Numbered from the stretch's first letter, positions 52,218 to 61,120 are shown. The stretch: 64,000 bases of DNA from Streptomyces sp. rh34 (GCF_002551245.1 NZ_NTGZ01000006.1:1-64000), one strand, 5' to 3'. A program made the numbers and translations. Notes: a model not told the origin generated them from the sequence alone.

Positions 52218-52536
52218 GAGGGGGCTCCTTTCGGGTGCTCGGTCGCCCGGGAGCGGCCGGGCACTGCCGTGACCGGTTGGCGTCGAAACGGGTCTCCTGT
52301 ACGGCCGCGCCGATGCCTGGCGGCGGATGAGGTGTGGCTCTTGCTGACCCCCGGCCCGCCCGCGGCGCCAGCCTGGTGACAACGCACGGCCCAGGACGCC
52401 CCACGATCGCAGCTGGGGCGGGCTCTCGCTCACCGAAGGTGCTCCTCGCTGGTGAGGCCGCCGAGCCGTGCCCTACCAACCCTCCCACTGCGGGCCGCGC
52501 TGTCAAATCCACGGCATACGCGATGGGTGAGAATGA
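52218..52536. other. Right border of the cargo segment, no gene seen
   Basis: 319 bp that should hold the promoter of the leftward cargo operon. No recognisable coding sequence, inverted repeat or direct repeat matching the left border (about 49250-49350) could be seen. Confidence 0.4.
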
Positions 52537-52857
52537 ACCGTCCACCAGGACCGTCTGCACGCCCTGTCCCGGCGTGGGTACGTGCCGGACTTCTACGAAC
52601 TGGACCGGATCACCGAAACGGCAGTCAGCCTCCGCGTCGCCCACGCCGAGAGCCGTGCGTACCTCCAGGCGATCCGGCGCGTGGTGGAGGCTCGGGAGGC
52701 CGCCGCACCCGAGGTTGAGGCACCGGCGGTTCGGCTGGCTCAGGCCGCTGTCGCCCGCTCCGGGAAGACGCGGCACGCCCCGGGGGCCGCGCCCGAACCG
52801 TCCTCTCCGGCGGCGGTCGTAGGGCCGTCAGCGCCCACAACGGGGCCCCGACGTTGA
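52537..52857 (+). pseudogene. Probable 5'-truncated conjugative-module gene
   Basis: An open frame after a stop at 52534 reads LHALSRRGYVPDFYELDRIT, SLRVAHAESRAYLQAIRRVV and an Ala/Pro tail ending GPSAPTTGPRR. The body and tail have the style of the other module proteins. The only canonical start, GTG 52582, lies inside the coding stretch without an RBS. It probably lost its 5' end when the stress cargo came in. It could instead be a small gene from GTG 52582. No family known. Confidence 0.45.
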
Positions 52858-52861
52858 AGGC

Positions 52862-53125
52862 TTAGCTCCGATTCTCGTCGCGGTGGCCCTCTTCGGCCCG
52901 GGGGCCCACCGCGCGGACCAGCTCCTCCACCGTCAGCTCCACGCGCCGGCCTTCGGCGACCCGGCGCTCCACCGTCTCCTCGTCCGGCCACCGGTCGGGC
53001 TGTGCGCCGACTCCCCACTGGCCGTCGGCGACCATCGCGATGTCGCCCACGGTCCAGGGCCGTCCGGCGGCGCGGATCTTGCGTTCCAGTCCGGCGCCGT
53101 CCCAGTGTCTGCTCGCCTCGGCCAT
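52862..53125 (-). CDS. Small hypothetical protein
   Basis: 87 aa from ATG 53125 (MAEASRHWDGAGLERKIRAA), with GGGGAG upstream. It contains RPWTVGDIAMVADGQWGVGA and an acidic, Arg-rich helical end (DEETVERRVAEGRRVELTVE). Convergent with the previous frame, 4 bp apart. No domain recognised; codon bias supports it. Confidence 0.6.
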   Translation of the reverse strand: MAEASRHWDGAGLERKIRAAGRPWTVGDIAMVADGQWGVGAQPDRWPDEETVERRVAEGRRVELTVEELVRAVGPRAEEGHRDENRS

Positions 53126-53344
53126 CCCCTGCTCCCCTTCACCGACGTGCGGTCCCTCACCGCAACCCAGGTACGACAACCGCGGTCGCAGATCCATTCC
53201 CGTCCCGGCGACCGCTCGCTGGTGGTCTCCAGTTCGCCCACGGCAGACGGCATCCCCGGGGAAACGACTACGCACTTCGGCATGCCGCATGCCAACGTAC
53301 GGGTGTCGGGAAAACCGCAGCTCAACGAAGGGATCCATCTAACC

Positions 53345-53692
53345 GTGAGCCCCTCTTCCACCCTCCTTCCGGCCGTTATCCGCCCCGCAGCGGATGCTCT
53401 CAACTGGCTCTCCGCCGACCACGGTGCGGGCGCGGTGCTCGATCTCCTGGACGCACTCGGGTGGGCGATCGTCGACACCCCCGAGGCCAACGTCCACGCG
53501 ACCAGCCCCGACGGTTGTGTCTACGTCGACTGGCTCCCCGAGGCCCCGTCGGCCTGGCAGCGCAACATCGTCTGGCACGTCCGGGTGCAGCCCGCAGATG
53601 GCGACGCATGGGTCCAGGAGTTCGGTCTCCACACCCCCTCCGAGGCCGTTGCCGGATTCCTCGCCGCCTTGGTCACCAACTCCTCGTGCTGA
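53345..53692 (+). CDS. Single-unit DUF317-like protein
   Basis: 115 aa from GTG 53345. The unit LDALGWAIVDTPEANVHATS, DGCVYVDWLPEAPSAWQRNI and WVQEFGLHTPSEAVAGFLAAL matches the C-terminal part of the DUF317 pattern found twice in the 47932 product. It is one of several related proteins in this element. Function unknown. Start chosen by GAAGGGAT about 9 nt upstream and by similarity in length. Confidence 0.65.
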   Translation: MSPSSTLLPAVIRPAADALNWLSADHGAGAVLDLLDALGWAIVDTPEANVHATSPDGCVYVDWLPEAPSAWQRNIVWHVRVQPADGDAWVQEFGLHTPSEAVAGFLAALVTNSSC

Positions 53693-53792
53693 CTGCCAAT
53701 CAGGCTCCGCTCATACATCCACCGACGGCTCGACGACTCCCCGTTGTCAGGCCGACCAGCCCTCTCAATGTCCACCGTTCACGGAGACTCCC

Positions 53793-54005
53793 TTGCCCCA
53801 GTACCTGACCGTCGGCCGCCTGCTCCGCCAGTTCCAGGAACTCGACCCCAATTTGCCGGTCCGTCTCGCCGTCAACCCCGACTTCCCCTTCGCCCACTTC
53901 GTGGGGGCCAAGGTCGTCGTCCGCGACGGCAAGGCGTACATCGCCGATGACGGTCAGGAGGACTACCTCCCGGTGGGGGCGCGCGATGCCCTCACCTGGG
54001 CTTGA
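53793..54005 (+). CDS. Small hypothetical protein (70 aa)
   Basis: TTG 53793 follows GGAGACTCCC, the same leader style as at 37471 and 47932. The protein reads LPQYLTVGRLLRQFQELDPN, LPVRLAVNPDFPFAHFVG, AKVVVRDGKAYIADDGQEDY: a compact beta-rich fold. Similar short proteins (VGELRRALA..DDLPV.l) are common in actinobacteria and phages. No function is known. Confidence 0.65.
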   Translation: MPQYLTVGRLLRQFQELDPNLPVRLAVNPDFPFAHFVGAKVVVRDGKAYIADDGQEDYLPVGARDALTWA

Positions 54006-54423
54006 TCGCTTCCCTACCATCACGGAGGCTTCCATCTCGTCCCTCTCGCGTCCCGCGCCTCGTCTCGCGCTGCACGATGTCGCCGTGCGCCCCATGCCGT
54101 ACGGCGTGCACAGCGCGCTTCTCCAGCGCATCTCCGCCCGCCCCGACGGCCCCATCGACATCACCTGGCTCGCTGCCGAAACCCCCCAACTTCCCCTCGG
54201 GCGCATCCGGCTGCGCTGGGAGCCCGCTTCGCGCAGCGGCTGGGACGTCACGACGTACCTGGGGCTGACCACGGCCGAGGTGCTCCTCGGTTCCTGGCCC
54301 GCCGCCCCGGACGACTGGCCGCGCCTGGTCCGTCCGACCCTGTACGAGGTGACCGGCCTGTGCGCCGCCCTCTCTTTCGCGACCGACGCCCTCGACCTCT
54401 CCAACCGGCTCTCCGGAGTGTGA
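53986..54423 (+). CDS. Hypothetical conjugative-module protein with uncertain start
   Basis: Coding sequence LALHDVAVRPMPYGVHSALL, IDITWLAAETPQLPLGRIRL, SGWDVTTYLGLTTAEVLLGS and FATDALDLSNRLSGV is well supported by GC3. Within it, GGAGGCTTCC sits exactly before an in-frame ATC at 54034, where the module's other genes have GTG, TTG or ATG. The only canonical upstream start is ATG 53986, which overlaps the previous gene and has GGTGGGGG before it. I give the longer form. The true start may be a non-canonical AUC. Family unknown. Confidence 0.6.
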   Translation: MPSPGLDRFPTITEASISSLSRPAPRLALHDVAVRPMPYGVHSALLQRISARPDGPIDITWLAAETPQLPLGRIRLRWEPASRSGWDVTTYLGLTTAEVLLGSWPAAPDDWPRLVRPTLYEVTGLCAALSFATDALDLSNRLSGV

Positions 54424-54437
54424 CCGAGGGTCGCCGA

Positions 54438-54471
54438 AGGCCGCCTCATGCCGCTCAGGCAGGGGCGGCCT
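54438..54471 (+). terminator. Terminator-like hairpin
   Basis: AGGCCGCC (54438-54445) pairs perfectly with GGCGGCCT (54464-54471), with an inner TGCC/GGCA stem. It lies 15 bp after the stop at 54423 and before the HTH gene. Confidence 0.65.
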
Positions 54472-54525
54472 CGTCGTGCGTCCACTCGTTCGTTGCGTAC
54501 GCTCGACCTGACGAAGGAGAACACT

Positions 54526-54762
54526 ATGGCCGACGACCAGAGGCTCTGGGGATACCCGGAGGTCGCCGCCCACCTGGGTATCAGCGTCGGCGCGACCCGC
54601 AGCCGTAAGAGCCGGGGCAGCCTGCCCTCGCCCGACGATGACAGCGTTCCGGACCGTCCCCGCTGGAAGCCGTCCACGTTCCAGAACTGGAGGCCGGTCG
54701 GCCGGGGATTTCGCAGCAACCTGCACAGCTCCCCCCGACAGGAGACCACGTCGACCGACTGA
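54526..54762 (+). CDS. Small HTH protein (excisionase/AlpA-like)
   Basis: 78 aa from ATG 54526, with GAAGGAG 7 nt upstream. The N-terminus LWGYPEVAAHLGISVGATRS is a MerR/excisionase-type helix-turn-helix; the following RKSRGSLPSPDDD and RPRWKPSTFQNWRPVGRGF form the wing region. Such proteins serve as Xis-type recombination directionality factors or regulators in integrative elements. No integrase is in the window, so the exact role is open. Confidence 0.75.
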   Translation: MADDQRLWGYPEVAAHLGISVGATRSRKSRGSLPSPDDDSVPDRPRWKPSTFQNWRPVGRGFRSNLHSSPRQETTSTD

Positions 54763-54793
54763 CCGAGCGGGTGCTCGCCCGTAGGCTGCGGGC

Positions 54794-55026
54794 ATGACGC
54801 CCGACTCGCAGATGCCCTCGCCCCGTTCCCCTCGACCGACAACGCCGTACTCGGGTTGATCGTCGGCGGAGCCATCGAGTCAGTCCGTAGCGGCGAGGCC
54901 ACCGTGGAGGAGGCCATCCTGCATGCGGCGGTCCACGGCTGGTACGAGGGACACGTCCAGGGTGAAGACGAATGCCCGGGGTGCGACTTCCGGGGTGGGC
55001 TGGCGAAGGAAGGCGCACGCGGCTGA
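54794..55026 (+). pseudogene. Small conserved-looking gene with probable 1-base deletion
   Basis: ATG 54794 opens MTPDS, but the coding frame is another one: ADALAPFPSTDNAVLGLIVG, GAIESVRSGEATVEEAILHA, AVHGWYEGHVQGEDECPGCD. Joining the ATG to this frame needs one extra base near 54805-54810. As written it lacks a start. It may be a small zinc-binding or regulatory protein (CPGC). Function unknown. Confidence 0.5.
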
Positions 55027-55037
55027 ACCTCACCTGC

Positions 55038-55081
55038 ACGCCAAGGGGCGCCACTGACATGCCGGTGGCGCCCTTCGGCGT
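55038..55081. terminator. Strong bidirectional terminator
   Basis: Stem GGGCGCCAC (55046-55054) with GTGGCGCCC (55065-55073), extended by ACGCC/GGCGT through a short imperfect section. It lies between the convergent genes ending at 55026 and 55098. Confidence 0.75.
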
Positions 55082-55097
55082 TCCGTCTGGTGCTCGC

Positions 55098-55502
55098 CTA
55101 CTCCAGGTAGATGCCGGCGAATACGCCGTCGAACCCGAGCGCGGTCAAGCCCGCCTCGACACTCGGGTAGGTCGTCCCGTGCGGGCCGCCGACCAGGGCA
55201 TCGAAGTCGGCGCGCCTGATCTCGGGCTCGAGCCACTGGTTGCCGCACCGGCAGCGGACCCAGACGTTGCGACCATGGTTGATGAGCAGCCAGTCGCGTC
55301 GGGCACGGCAGGCGGAGCACATCACGGGCATGCCGTCGAGAGCGAGTTCGCGTGAGTGGCCGACGCAGCGAATTACCCCGGGGCCGTCGGCCGACCGCGT
55401 CTCGGCCTGGAGCTCCAGCAGGGGGTCGGTACCAGTGGGCAGGACGGGCAGGACGGGTGCCGGCTCCGTGGTGCGGGTGGTGGTTCTGAGCACGAGCGTC
55501 AT
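55098..55502 (-). CDS. Zinc-ribbon-like hypothetical protein
   Basis: About 134 aa from ATG 55502 (MTLVLRTTTRTTEPAPVL); ATGs further up (55562) are possible. The central part has paired cysteines, MPVMCSACRARRDWLLINHG and WVRCRCGNQWLEPE, which fit a zinc ribbon of the C-x2-C ... C-x-C type. The end is FDALVGGPHGTTYPSVEAGL. It lies downstream of the relaxase fragment on the same strand. It may be a small DNA- or RNA-binding accessory protein of the element. Confidence 0.6.
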   Translation of the reverse strand: MTLVLRTTTRTTEPAPVLPVLPTGTDPLLELQAETRSADGPGVIRCVGHSRELALDGMPVMCSACRARRDWLLINHGRNVWVRCRCGNQWLEPEIRRADFDALVGGPHGTTYPSVEAGLTALGFDGVFAGIYLE

Positions 55503-55608
55503 CTCCCGGTTGTCGGTCCTGTCTTCATCCGTAACAGCCGGTGGAACCGGCTGTCCATACATTTCGCGGCGTCCGCTCGGCCGGTGGTCTCCGTCCGGTT
55601 CGACGTGG

Positions 55609-57075
55609 TCAGCGACGTGGCGAGCGGCGGTTGGGGTCTTGAGCAGTTCCGAGCGGTACGGCTGCCGTCGCGCTTCGTTCACTGGTGCGGCTGCTCGGCG
55701 TAGTGGCCTGTCGGGTGGCGGCCTGCGGACGACGGGCACTGTCACCCGGGTGTGCCGGGAGCTGGGCGATGCGCCGCAGACGCCAGACTAGGACGTCGTT
55801 CACGTCGTCGGCGCTGTCGAGTTCGCGCATGTCGATGGCCTGGCGCAGGAGGGCTTCGGAGTCATGGCCTGCCCGCTCGGCCTGGGCGAGGGTGGCGACC
55901 AAGGCGTCGGTCCTCGCTTCCGTGCCTCCTGCCCGTACGAGCTTCTCGGGCAGGACGGCGCGAAGGGTGGCCTCGTGCATGAGGCGCTGGGCGTCAGGAA
56001 GGGCGCGGCCTTGGTCGTGCAGCATGCGCATCGGGGTGGCAGCGGCCTGGCGGTAGGCGGTGCGTAGGTGCGCGGCGGCTTGTCGGGAGGCGTGGGCCTG
56101 CTGGGCGTGTCCGCGGGCGGAGTGCCAGCGGGCGGCGGCGAGGGTGACGAGGACGAGGGTGGAGACGAGCATGGCGGTGGTGCCGCCGTCCTCGCCTCGG
56201 CCGAGCGCTCCGCCGGCCTGGACAATGCCTCGGGCGGCTGAGCGGAGGGCTCGGGTGTCGGCGCGTTCGGCGCGGACATGACTGCGGGTCGCCCGTTCGA
56301 AGGCGCGAGCTGCGGCGGCCAGCTCGGTGCGGGTGGTGGCCGGTGAGGTCTGGGCCACTGCGTCGAGGAGTTCTCCGACGCCGACGAGCTGGGGGGCGGC
56401 CTCGCCGTCCTCGTCGCGTTCCAGGAGCACGGCTGAGCGCTCTGCGATGACGGTGGCGTTGCGTCGTTGACGGGCGGGCGGTGACCAGTTGGTCCGGTCA
56501 GCGCCGACCGCGGGCGCGCTCGGCTCGACGGCCCCGTCGGTGAGGCGTAGGCGGATCTTCGGAAGGGAGAGGTCGGGGGCCAGTTTGGAGCCGGGGTACC
56601 AGACCGGGGCTCCGTCGCGGTTGCGGTCGCCGGGCAGGGCCACGTTGTAGCCGAGCGCGTCACCGGACGGTGCGTGTCGCAGCTTCACCCGAACCCCCGC
56701 TTCTCGGAGCCGCGTGAAGAACTCCTCTTCCGAATCCGCTCCCGCCACGGCTCGACGAACGGCCTCGCGGAGCGTTTCGCGCGAGGTCTCCGGGCGGCCG
56801 GTGCGCTCAGCCTTGAACTTCTCGGCGCTGCTGGGATTCTTCGCTGCGGTTCCGTCGCCCGCGTTCAGGCGCCGCAGGCCCATCTCCTGCTCGATGCGGC
56901 GGCATTCGGCCTGGGCCTTGTTGAAGTCGTAGTTCAGGCGCGGGTTGCGCAGGTCGCCGCGTACGAGGGTGGCGACGATGTGGATGTGGTCTTCCGCGTG
57001 GCGGACGGCGATCCACCGGCAGCCGTCGGGGTCTCCATCCGGGGCGATGCCGGTGGCGTGGACGATGCGCTGGGC
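55609..57075 (-). pseudogene. MOB relaxase, N-terminally truncated
   Basis: From about 57075 leftward the frame reads RIVHATGIAPDGDPDGCRWI, then AVRHAEDHIHIVATLVR, the histidine motif of a relaxase, then LRNPRLNYDFNKAQAECRRI. A helical C-terminal half with a coiled coil and one hydrophobic stretch (MLVSTLVLVTLAAARW) follows. Relaxases have another 100 or more N-terminal residues with the nicking tyrosine. Here that part is absent; the P-loop gene and its terminator lie there instead. The element is thus probably unable to start its own transfer. Confidence 0.75.
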
Positions 57076-57104
57076 GCCCGCGCCCCCGGACCGGGGGCGC
57101 GGGC
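57076..57104 (-). terminator. Perfect 14-bp hairpin after the P-loop NTPase gene
   Basis: GCCCGCGCCCCCGG and its exact reverse complement flank a single A at 57090. It begins 4 bp after the stop of the 57108-57617 gene and ends where the relaxase-like sequence begins, so it is also the junction. Confidence 0.8.
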
Positions 57105-57107
57105 CGT

Positions 57108-57617
57108 TCAGGACTGCTCGGCGGCGACCTTCCGCAGCCAGCGGTGCGTCTGGCGCCGGTTGGCCAGGAGCACCACGTCGGTGCCTGAGCCGAACTCCTC
57201 GATCTTCGCCATCACACGGGGTCGCATCCTGCGCCGGTACGTGGCGACGTACTTGATCACGCCCCAGTGGATGCGGTTGTGCACTCCGTTGCCCTTGTGG
57301 CCGGCCCCGTGCCGGATCTGCCGGGAGAAGATCCCGTACAGGGCCGCCACGGTCGACACGTCCATGAGGACCACCGTGTCGCAGGCTTCGAGCCGTACCT
57401 GCAGCGTCGAGTTGTAGTTGCCGTCGATCACCCACCGCGGTTGCGCGACCAGCTCGCGCTGCACGTCGGTGAACTTGTCTATGGGCAACGCGTTCCACCT
57501 GTCGTCGTAGAACGCGGCGTCCAGGTGCGTCACCGGGGCGTCGAGGATCCTGCCCAGCTCGCGGGCCACGTGGGACTTGCCACTGCCTCCGCAGCCGACG
57601 ACGGCGACCTTCCTCAT
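57108..57617 (-). CDS. P-loop NTPase (adenylate kinase / topology-modulation-like)
   Basis: 169 aa from ATG 57617 (MRKVAVVGCGGSGKSHVARE). Walker A GCGGSGKS, the early specificity segment VTHLDAAFYDDRWNALPIDK, RWVIDGNYNSTLQVRLEACD, a Walker B-like TVVLMDVSTV, the lid-like basic region and the end ANRRQTHRWLRKV. This is the small kinase-like family often annotated as topology modulation protein or FlaR-like. The true substrate is unknown. The gene and its terminator appear inserted in the relaxase. Confidence 0.8.
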   Translation of the reverse strand: MRKVAVVGCGGSGKSHVARELGRILDAPVTHLDAAFYDDRWNALPIDKFTDVQRELVAQPRWVIDGNYNSTLQVRLEACDTVVLMDVSTVAALYGIFSRQIRHGAGHKGNGVHNRIHWGVIKYVATYRRRMRPRVMAKIEEFGSGTDVVLLANRRQTHRWLRKVAAEQS

Positions 57618-57804
57618 GGTGCTCCAGCGTAGAGAGGTTGAGGTGATCGGCGGGCCGACTCGCGGGACGTGCTGTATCTGGCCTCTCTCCTGCCTGTTCA
57701 GTTCGTCGCTCAGAGAGCCCCTACCGACGGTGAGCGTCGCCACGCGCCCTGGCTCCCATGGTGCTCGACGCGGTGCAGGGTGGGCTGCTCTGGCTGCCCA
57801 GGCG
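57618..57804. other. Intergenic gap, searched for a precursor peptide
   Basis: 187 bp between the P-loop gene and the lanthipeptide genes. No FxLD-type precursor (leader with F-x-L-D and a Cys/Ser/Thr-rich core) was found in any frame here. Confidence 0.5.
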
Positions 57805-58941
57805 TTACACCTCGGCCCGGTGCACCAGTCCCTCCTGCTGGGGGCGGGAGTGTCCGACGCTGGCGCGGATCACCTCGTCGCTGCCCCGCACCGCCTCTGT
57901 CATCCTTGCGAGCCAGGGCTCGGGGAGGCCGCCCCTCCCCAACGCGCATGTATGGACAAGCCGTCGGGCCGCCTCGACTTGGTGCGGCTCGGCGAGGCTG
58001 GTGAACCGGTGGTCAGCCAGGCACTCGCGTGCGGCGTAGCCGTCGGTCGCCACGGCGGCCCGGCGGTGGAGCTCTGCAACCATCCGGTGCGCTGCGTCTT
58101 CCTGGTACGGCTCCAGCAGGTCCAGAATCGTCAGGCCGAGGCGCGTGTCGAAGACGGTCATGCCCTGGTCGGGTTGGTGCTCGACGTAGTCCTCGACCAG
58201 CCTGTCGAGGAGGGGCACGGCCGGCCCGCGAAGGGCCTTTCTGCACATCACGTCGAGGCAGCCGGTGACGGCGTTCTCCCAGCGTTCTCCGGGTGTGGTC
58301 ATGGTGATGAGCGCGGCGGCGTCGGTGGGGGTGTGGCTGAGTGCGGCCAGGACGGCGACCTGGCGGCCGTCCAGCATGCACTGCCCGATTCCCCGGTGTT
58401 CCTTGATGTGGGTCAGCGCCTCCGCCCAGCGGCCGGTCGTGGTCAGGGTGCGGGTGCCGTCGGCCAGGACGACCTTCCACAGCCAGGTGCGCACCTCGTG
58501 GCGGTCGGTGTCGGTGAGGGTGAGGTCGGCCGGGACGTGGACCCCCTCGAACTGAGCGCTGGTGCCGTTGGTGACGGCGTCGAAAAGGTGCAGCAGACGG
58601 TGGCGCCCGTCGTCGGCGGCGCCTGCGCGGATCTGGAGGCGTGCGAGGTTCACCACGGGTTCGAGTGCGCGGATCGCGCTCATGCCGGGCAGGGGGGCGG
58701 CGTGGAGGTAGGCGGCGGCGTGCTGGTGGCACATCTTCCGCGCGAGGTCGGGGAGCCCGAGGTCGGAGGCGATGAGGGCGGCCTGGTTGTAGACGGCCGA
58801 GGCGAGGCCCTGGTCAGCCTGTGCGGCTGCTGCGTCGGCGAGCTCGGTCAAGCCGTGCACGCGCCGGGGCAGGGGCAGGCACGCGGGTCGGAATCGGTAG
58901 ATGAGCGGGAAGCGCTGAGCTATGGGTCCGTTCAGGTCCAT
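57805..58941 (-). CDS. Lanthipeptide-cluster accessory protein, hypothetical
   Basis: 378 aa from ATG 58941 (MDLNGPIAQRFPLIYRFRPA), with AGGGGA 6 nt upstream. Helical-repeat character: ADAAAAQADQGLASAVYNQA, GLPDLARKMCHQHAAAYLHA, RWAEALTHIKEHRGIGQCML, similar to TPR-like accessory proteins found with FxLD-type clusters. There is no catalytic motif. It is the last gene of the leftward cluster, 88 bp after the methyltransferase. It could be a regulator or scaffold; not determinable here. Confidence 0.7.
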   Translation of the reverse strand: MDLNGPIAQRFPLIYRFRPACLPLPRRVHGLTELADAAAAQADQGLASAVYNQAALIASDLGLPDLARKMCHQHAAAYLHAAPLPGMSAIRALEPVVNLARLQIRAGAADDGRHRLLHLFDAVTNGTSAQFEGVHVPADLTLTDTDRHEVRTWLWKVVLADGTRTLTTTGRWAEALTHIKEHRGIGQCMLDGRQVAVLAALSHTPTDAAALITMTTPGERWENAVTGCLDVMCRKALRGPAVPLLDRLVEDYVEHQPDQGMTVFDTRLGLTILDLLEPYQEDAAHRMVAELHRRAAVATDGYAARECLADHRFTSLAEPHQVEAARRLVHTCALGRGGLPEPWLARMTEAVRGSDEVIRASVGHSRPQQEGLVHRAEV

Positions 58942-59029
58942 GAAGTCCCCTGGGGTGAAGACGACGAGGAGGGGGAAGGGCCGCGTGGTGCCCGCGGGCC
59001 GGTCGGCGGGCACCACGCAGGCGGATGAG

Positions 59030-61099
59030 CTACTGCCAGGTGACGCGGACGCGGTTCAGCGGGGTGTCGAGGACGAAGACACCGGGCTGCTCGTCTGCGG
59101 GCGCGTCGAGCGGCAGGATCTCGAAGGTGGCGTCCCGGCCGCGGTACTCTCGGTCCCAGGTGCGGACCGTGTCGGCGACCTTCGTGGCCAGCTCATCGCT
59201 CCCGGGGCCGTGGCCGATGACGCCGAACTCCCATAGTTTGTCGCCCTCGGGGGTCTTCTGCTCCGAGGGACGCCGCGCGAGGTAGGTGATGGCACCCTTC
59301 TCGACGGCGGCCGTGGCCGAGGGGTAGGGGTCCTGGGTGAGCACCGTGCCCTTGACCGACTGGGGGAAGAGCATCCGGATCAGCCCGGATGGCAGGACGC
59401 AGGAGACGAACAGCTCCATCCACTCCGGGGACTCCCCCGCGCGGACCGTCATCCCGGTCCACTCCTCGACGCGCGGCTGCTCAAGGACACCGGCGAGGGC
59501 GTCGGCGTCGAGCGTCAGGCCGGCCGGGGCCTGGAGGCGCACGGCGCCGTCCCTGCTGAGCGGCACGGTGCGGCGGTCGTCGTCGGCGATGCCCCGGCGC
59601 AGCGGCATGAAGGTGTTCATCTCTGAGCCGGCCGACTGCCACCGGCCGTCGCGCTTCACGTAGATGATGGAGCGCGAGACGCTGCCCGTGAGTCGCTGCG
59701 GGGTGACGAGTCGGCCGCCTTCGGCGAGTTGGTCGAGCCAGGCGTGGGGGATGCCGTGCGCGCCGACGGTGGCGATGATCCGGTCGTACGGGGCAGCTTC
59801 GGCGTGACCGAGGGCGCCGTCGCGCGTCAGGGCCTCGACGTTGGTGGCTCCGGCGGCGGCGAGGTGGGCTCGGGCGCCTTCGACCAGGTCGTCATCGACG
59901 TCGATGGTGGTGACGTGTCCGCTCGGGCCGACGAGGTGGCCGATCAGGGCGGCGTTGTAGCCGGTGCCGGCGCCGAGTTCGAGGATGCGCTCGCCTGGCT
60001 GGGCTTCGAGCTGGTCCAGCATGAGGGCGACGACGGCGGGCTGGGAGGCGCAGGAGATCGTGGTGCCCTCGGGGTCGTACTTCACGTTGACCGGGTTGTT
60101 GGCGTAGGCGTTGGCCAGCGGGGTGTCGGGGACGAACAGGTGCCTGGGGACGGCGCGCAGGGCGGCTTCGACCGCGGGGGTGCGGGCGTGGCCGTCGGAC
60201 TTGATCTGGTCCACCAGGGCGTGGCGGAGCTGTTCGGCGTCGGCCTCGGGGGTGGTGAGTGTGTCGGTGTTCACCGTGCTGACGCTATGAGCCGCGGAGC
60301 CCGATCCGGGTGCTGACGCGGTGTTTTCACTCGATCCCATGACTGCCTCTCGTGCGATGTGGAACAGGGTGTGCTGGTCGGCGGACGGCAGACCGGCACG
60401 GTTGGCGTGGAAGATGGTGTGGTGTGCGATGACGGCGCGCAGTCCGCGGGTCAGGTCGCCTTGAGCGGCGAGGTAGGCGAGCGTTGTGCCGACGCGCTCG
60501 AAGGCGGCGATCCAGTCGGTGTGGCCGTCCAGCGGCCCGTGCTCGCGGCACAGGCTGCGGGCCTCGGTAGTCATCAGGCTCCTCATCGCCGAGGTCAGGC
60601 GCGTGGACGCGGGCGTGCCGGTACCGGGACGTAGTGCGGAGGTCTTCGCCCACACGTCACCCTGCTCGAACCAGTCGAGACCCGAGGCGCGCATCAGGCT
60701 GCTCATCAGCAGGATGGCGGTCTCGCGCCGCCCCAGGTGCCCGTTCTTGACGGGATAGGCGAGCAGGTGGCGGCTGTCCTCGTGGAAGAGGGCGTGCGCG
60801 GCCGTCATGGCGCCCGCCCCGCCGAACGCCTCGGTCTCCGGCTCGTAGATGCCGGTCATGTGGGACTGCGCGGTGCCGTCGGCCACCCAGTCGTCCAGCA
60901 GGGCCAGCACGATCGGGGCGGGCTCGTCGGCGACGTACCGCAGGCGCCAGGGCTGCTTGTGCATGAACCACCAGCCGCTGAGCTGCCCGTCGGCCTCGGC
61001 GGCGAGCAGCGCCGGGGCGAGGCGTTCGGTGACGGCGCGCCGTCCCGTGTTCCGGTCGGGGAAGGTGATGTTGTGCTGCTGCCAGCGGTCGGGGCGCAT
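59030..61099 (-). CDS. FxLD-system methyltransferase fused to SpaB_C-like domain
   Basis: 689 aa from ATG 61099 (GAAGGA upstream). The N-terminal 250 residues match the thiopeptide-type/LanB C-terminal elimination domain: WWFMHKQPWRLRYV, GIYEPETEAFGG, AMTAAHALFHEDSRHLL. A short linker leads to a protein-L-isoaspartate O-methyltransferase-like domain: VPRHLFVPD, SQPAVVALMLDQL, SAM motif I LELGAGTGYNAALIG. Related enzymes in class I lanthipeptide pathways methylate an Asp to give aspartimide or isoAsp. The fused SpaB_C part may help glutamate elimination by the LanB. Gene order LanB-LanC-MT supports this. Confidence 0.88.
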   Translation of the reverse strand: MRPDRWQQHNITFPDRNTGRRAVTERLAPALLAAEADGQLSGWWFMHKQPWRLRYVADEPAPIVLALLDDWVADGTAQSHMTGIYEPETEAFGGAGAMTAAHALFHEDSRHLLAYPVKNGHLGRRETAILLMSSLMRASGLDWFEQGDVWAKTSALRPGTGTPASTRLTSAMRSLMTTEARSLCREHGPLDGHTDWIAAFERVGTTLAYLAAQGDLTRGLRAVIAHHTIFHANRAGLPSADQHTLFHIAREAVMGSSENTASAPGSGSAAHSVSTVNTDTLTTPEADAEQLRHALVDQIKSDGHARTPAVEAALRAVPRHLFVPDTPLANAYANNPVNVKYDPEGTTISCASQPAVVALMLDQLEAQPGERILELGAGTGYNAALIGHLVGPSGHVTTIDVDDDLVEGARAHLAAAGATNVEALTRDGALGHAEAAPYDRIIATVGAHGIPHAWLDQLAEGGRLVTPQRLTGSVSRSIIYVKRDGRWQSAGSEMNTFMPLRRGIADDDRRTVPLSRDGAVRLQAPAGLTLDADALAGVLEQPRVEEWTGMTVRAGESPEWMELFVSCVLPSGLIRMLFPQSVKGTVLTQDPYPSATAAVEKGAITYLARRPSEQKTPEGDKLWEFGVIGHGPGSDELATKVADTVRTWDREYRGRDATFEILPLDAPADEQPGVFVLDTPLNRVRVTWQ

Positions 61100-61120
61100 C
61101 GAGAAGTCCTTCGGTCGGAT

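Noticed and set aside
52843-52852. CGGGGCCCCG palindrome between convergent genes
   Set aside because: Too short and too likely by chance in high-GC DNA to call a terminator.
57618-61120. Lanthipeptide precursor gene within the cluster gaps
   Set aside because: The 187-bp, 88-bp and 21-bp gaps contain no short frame with an F-x-L-D leader and Cys-rich core.
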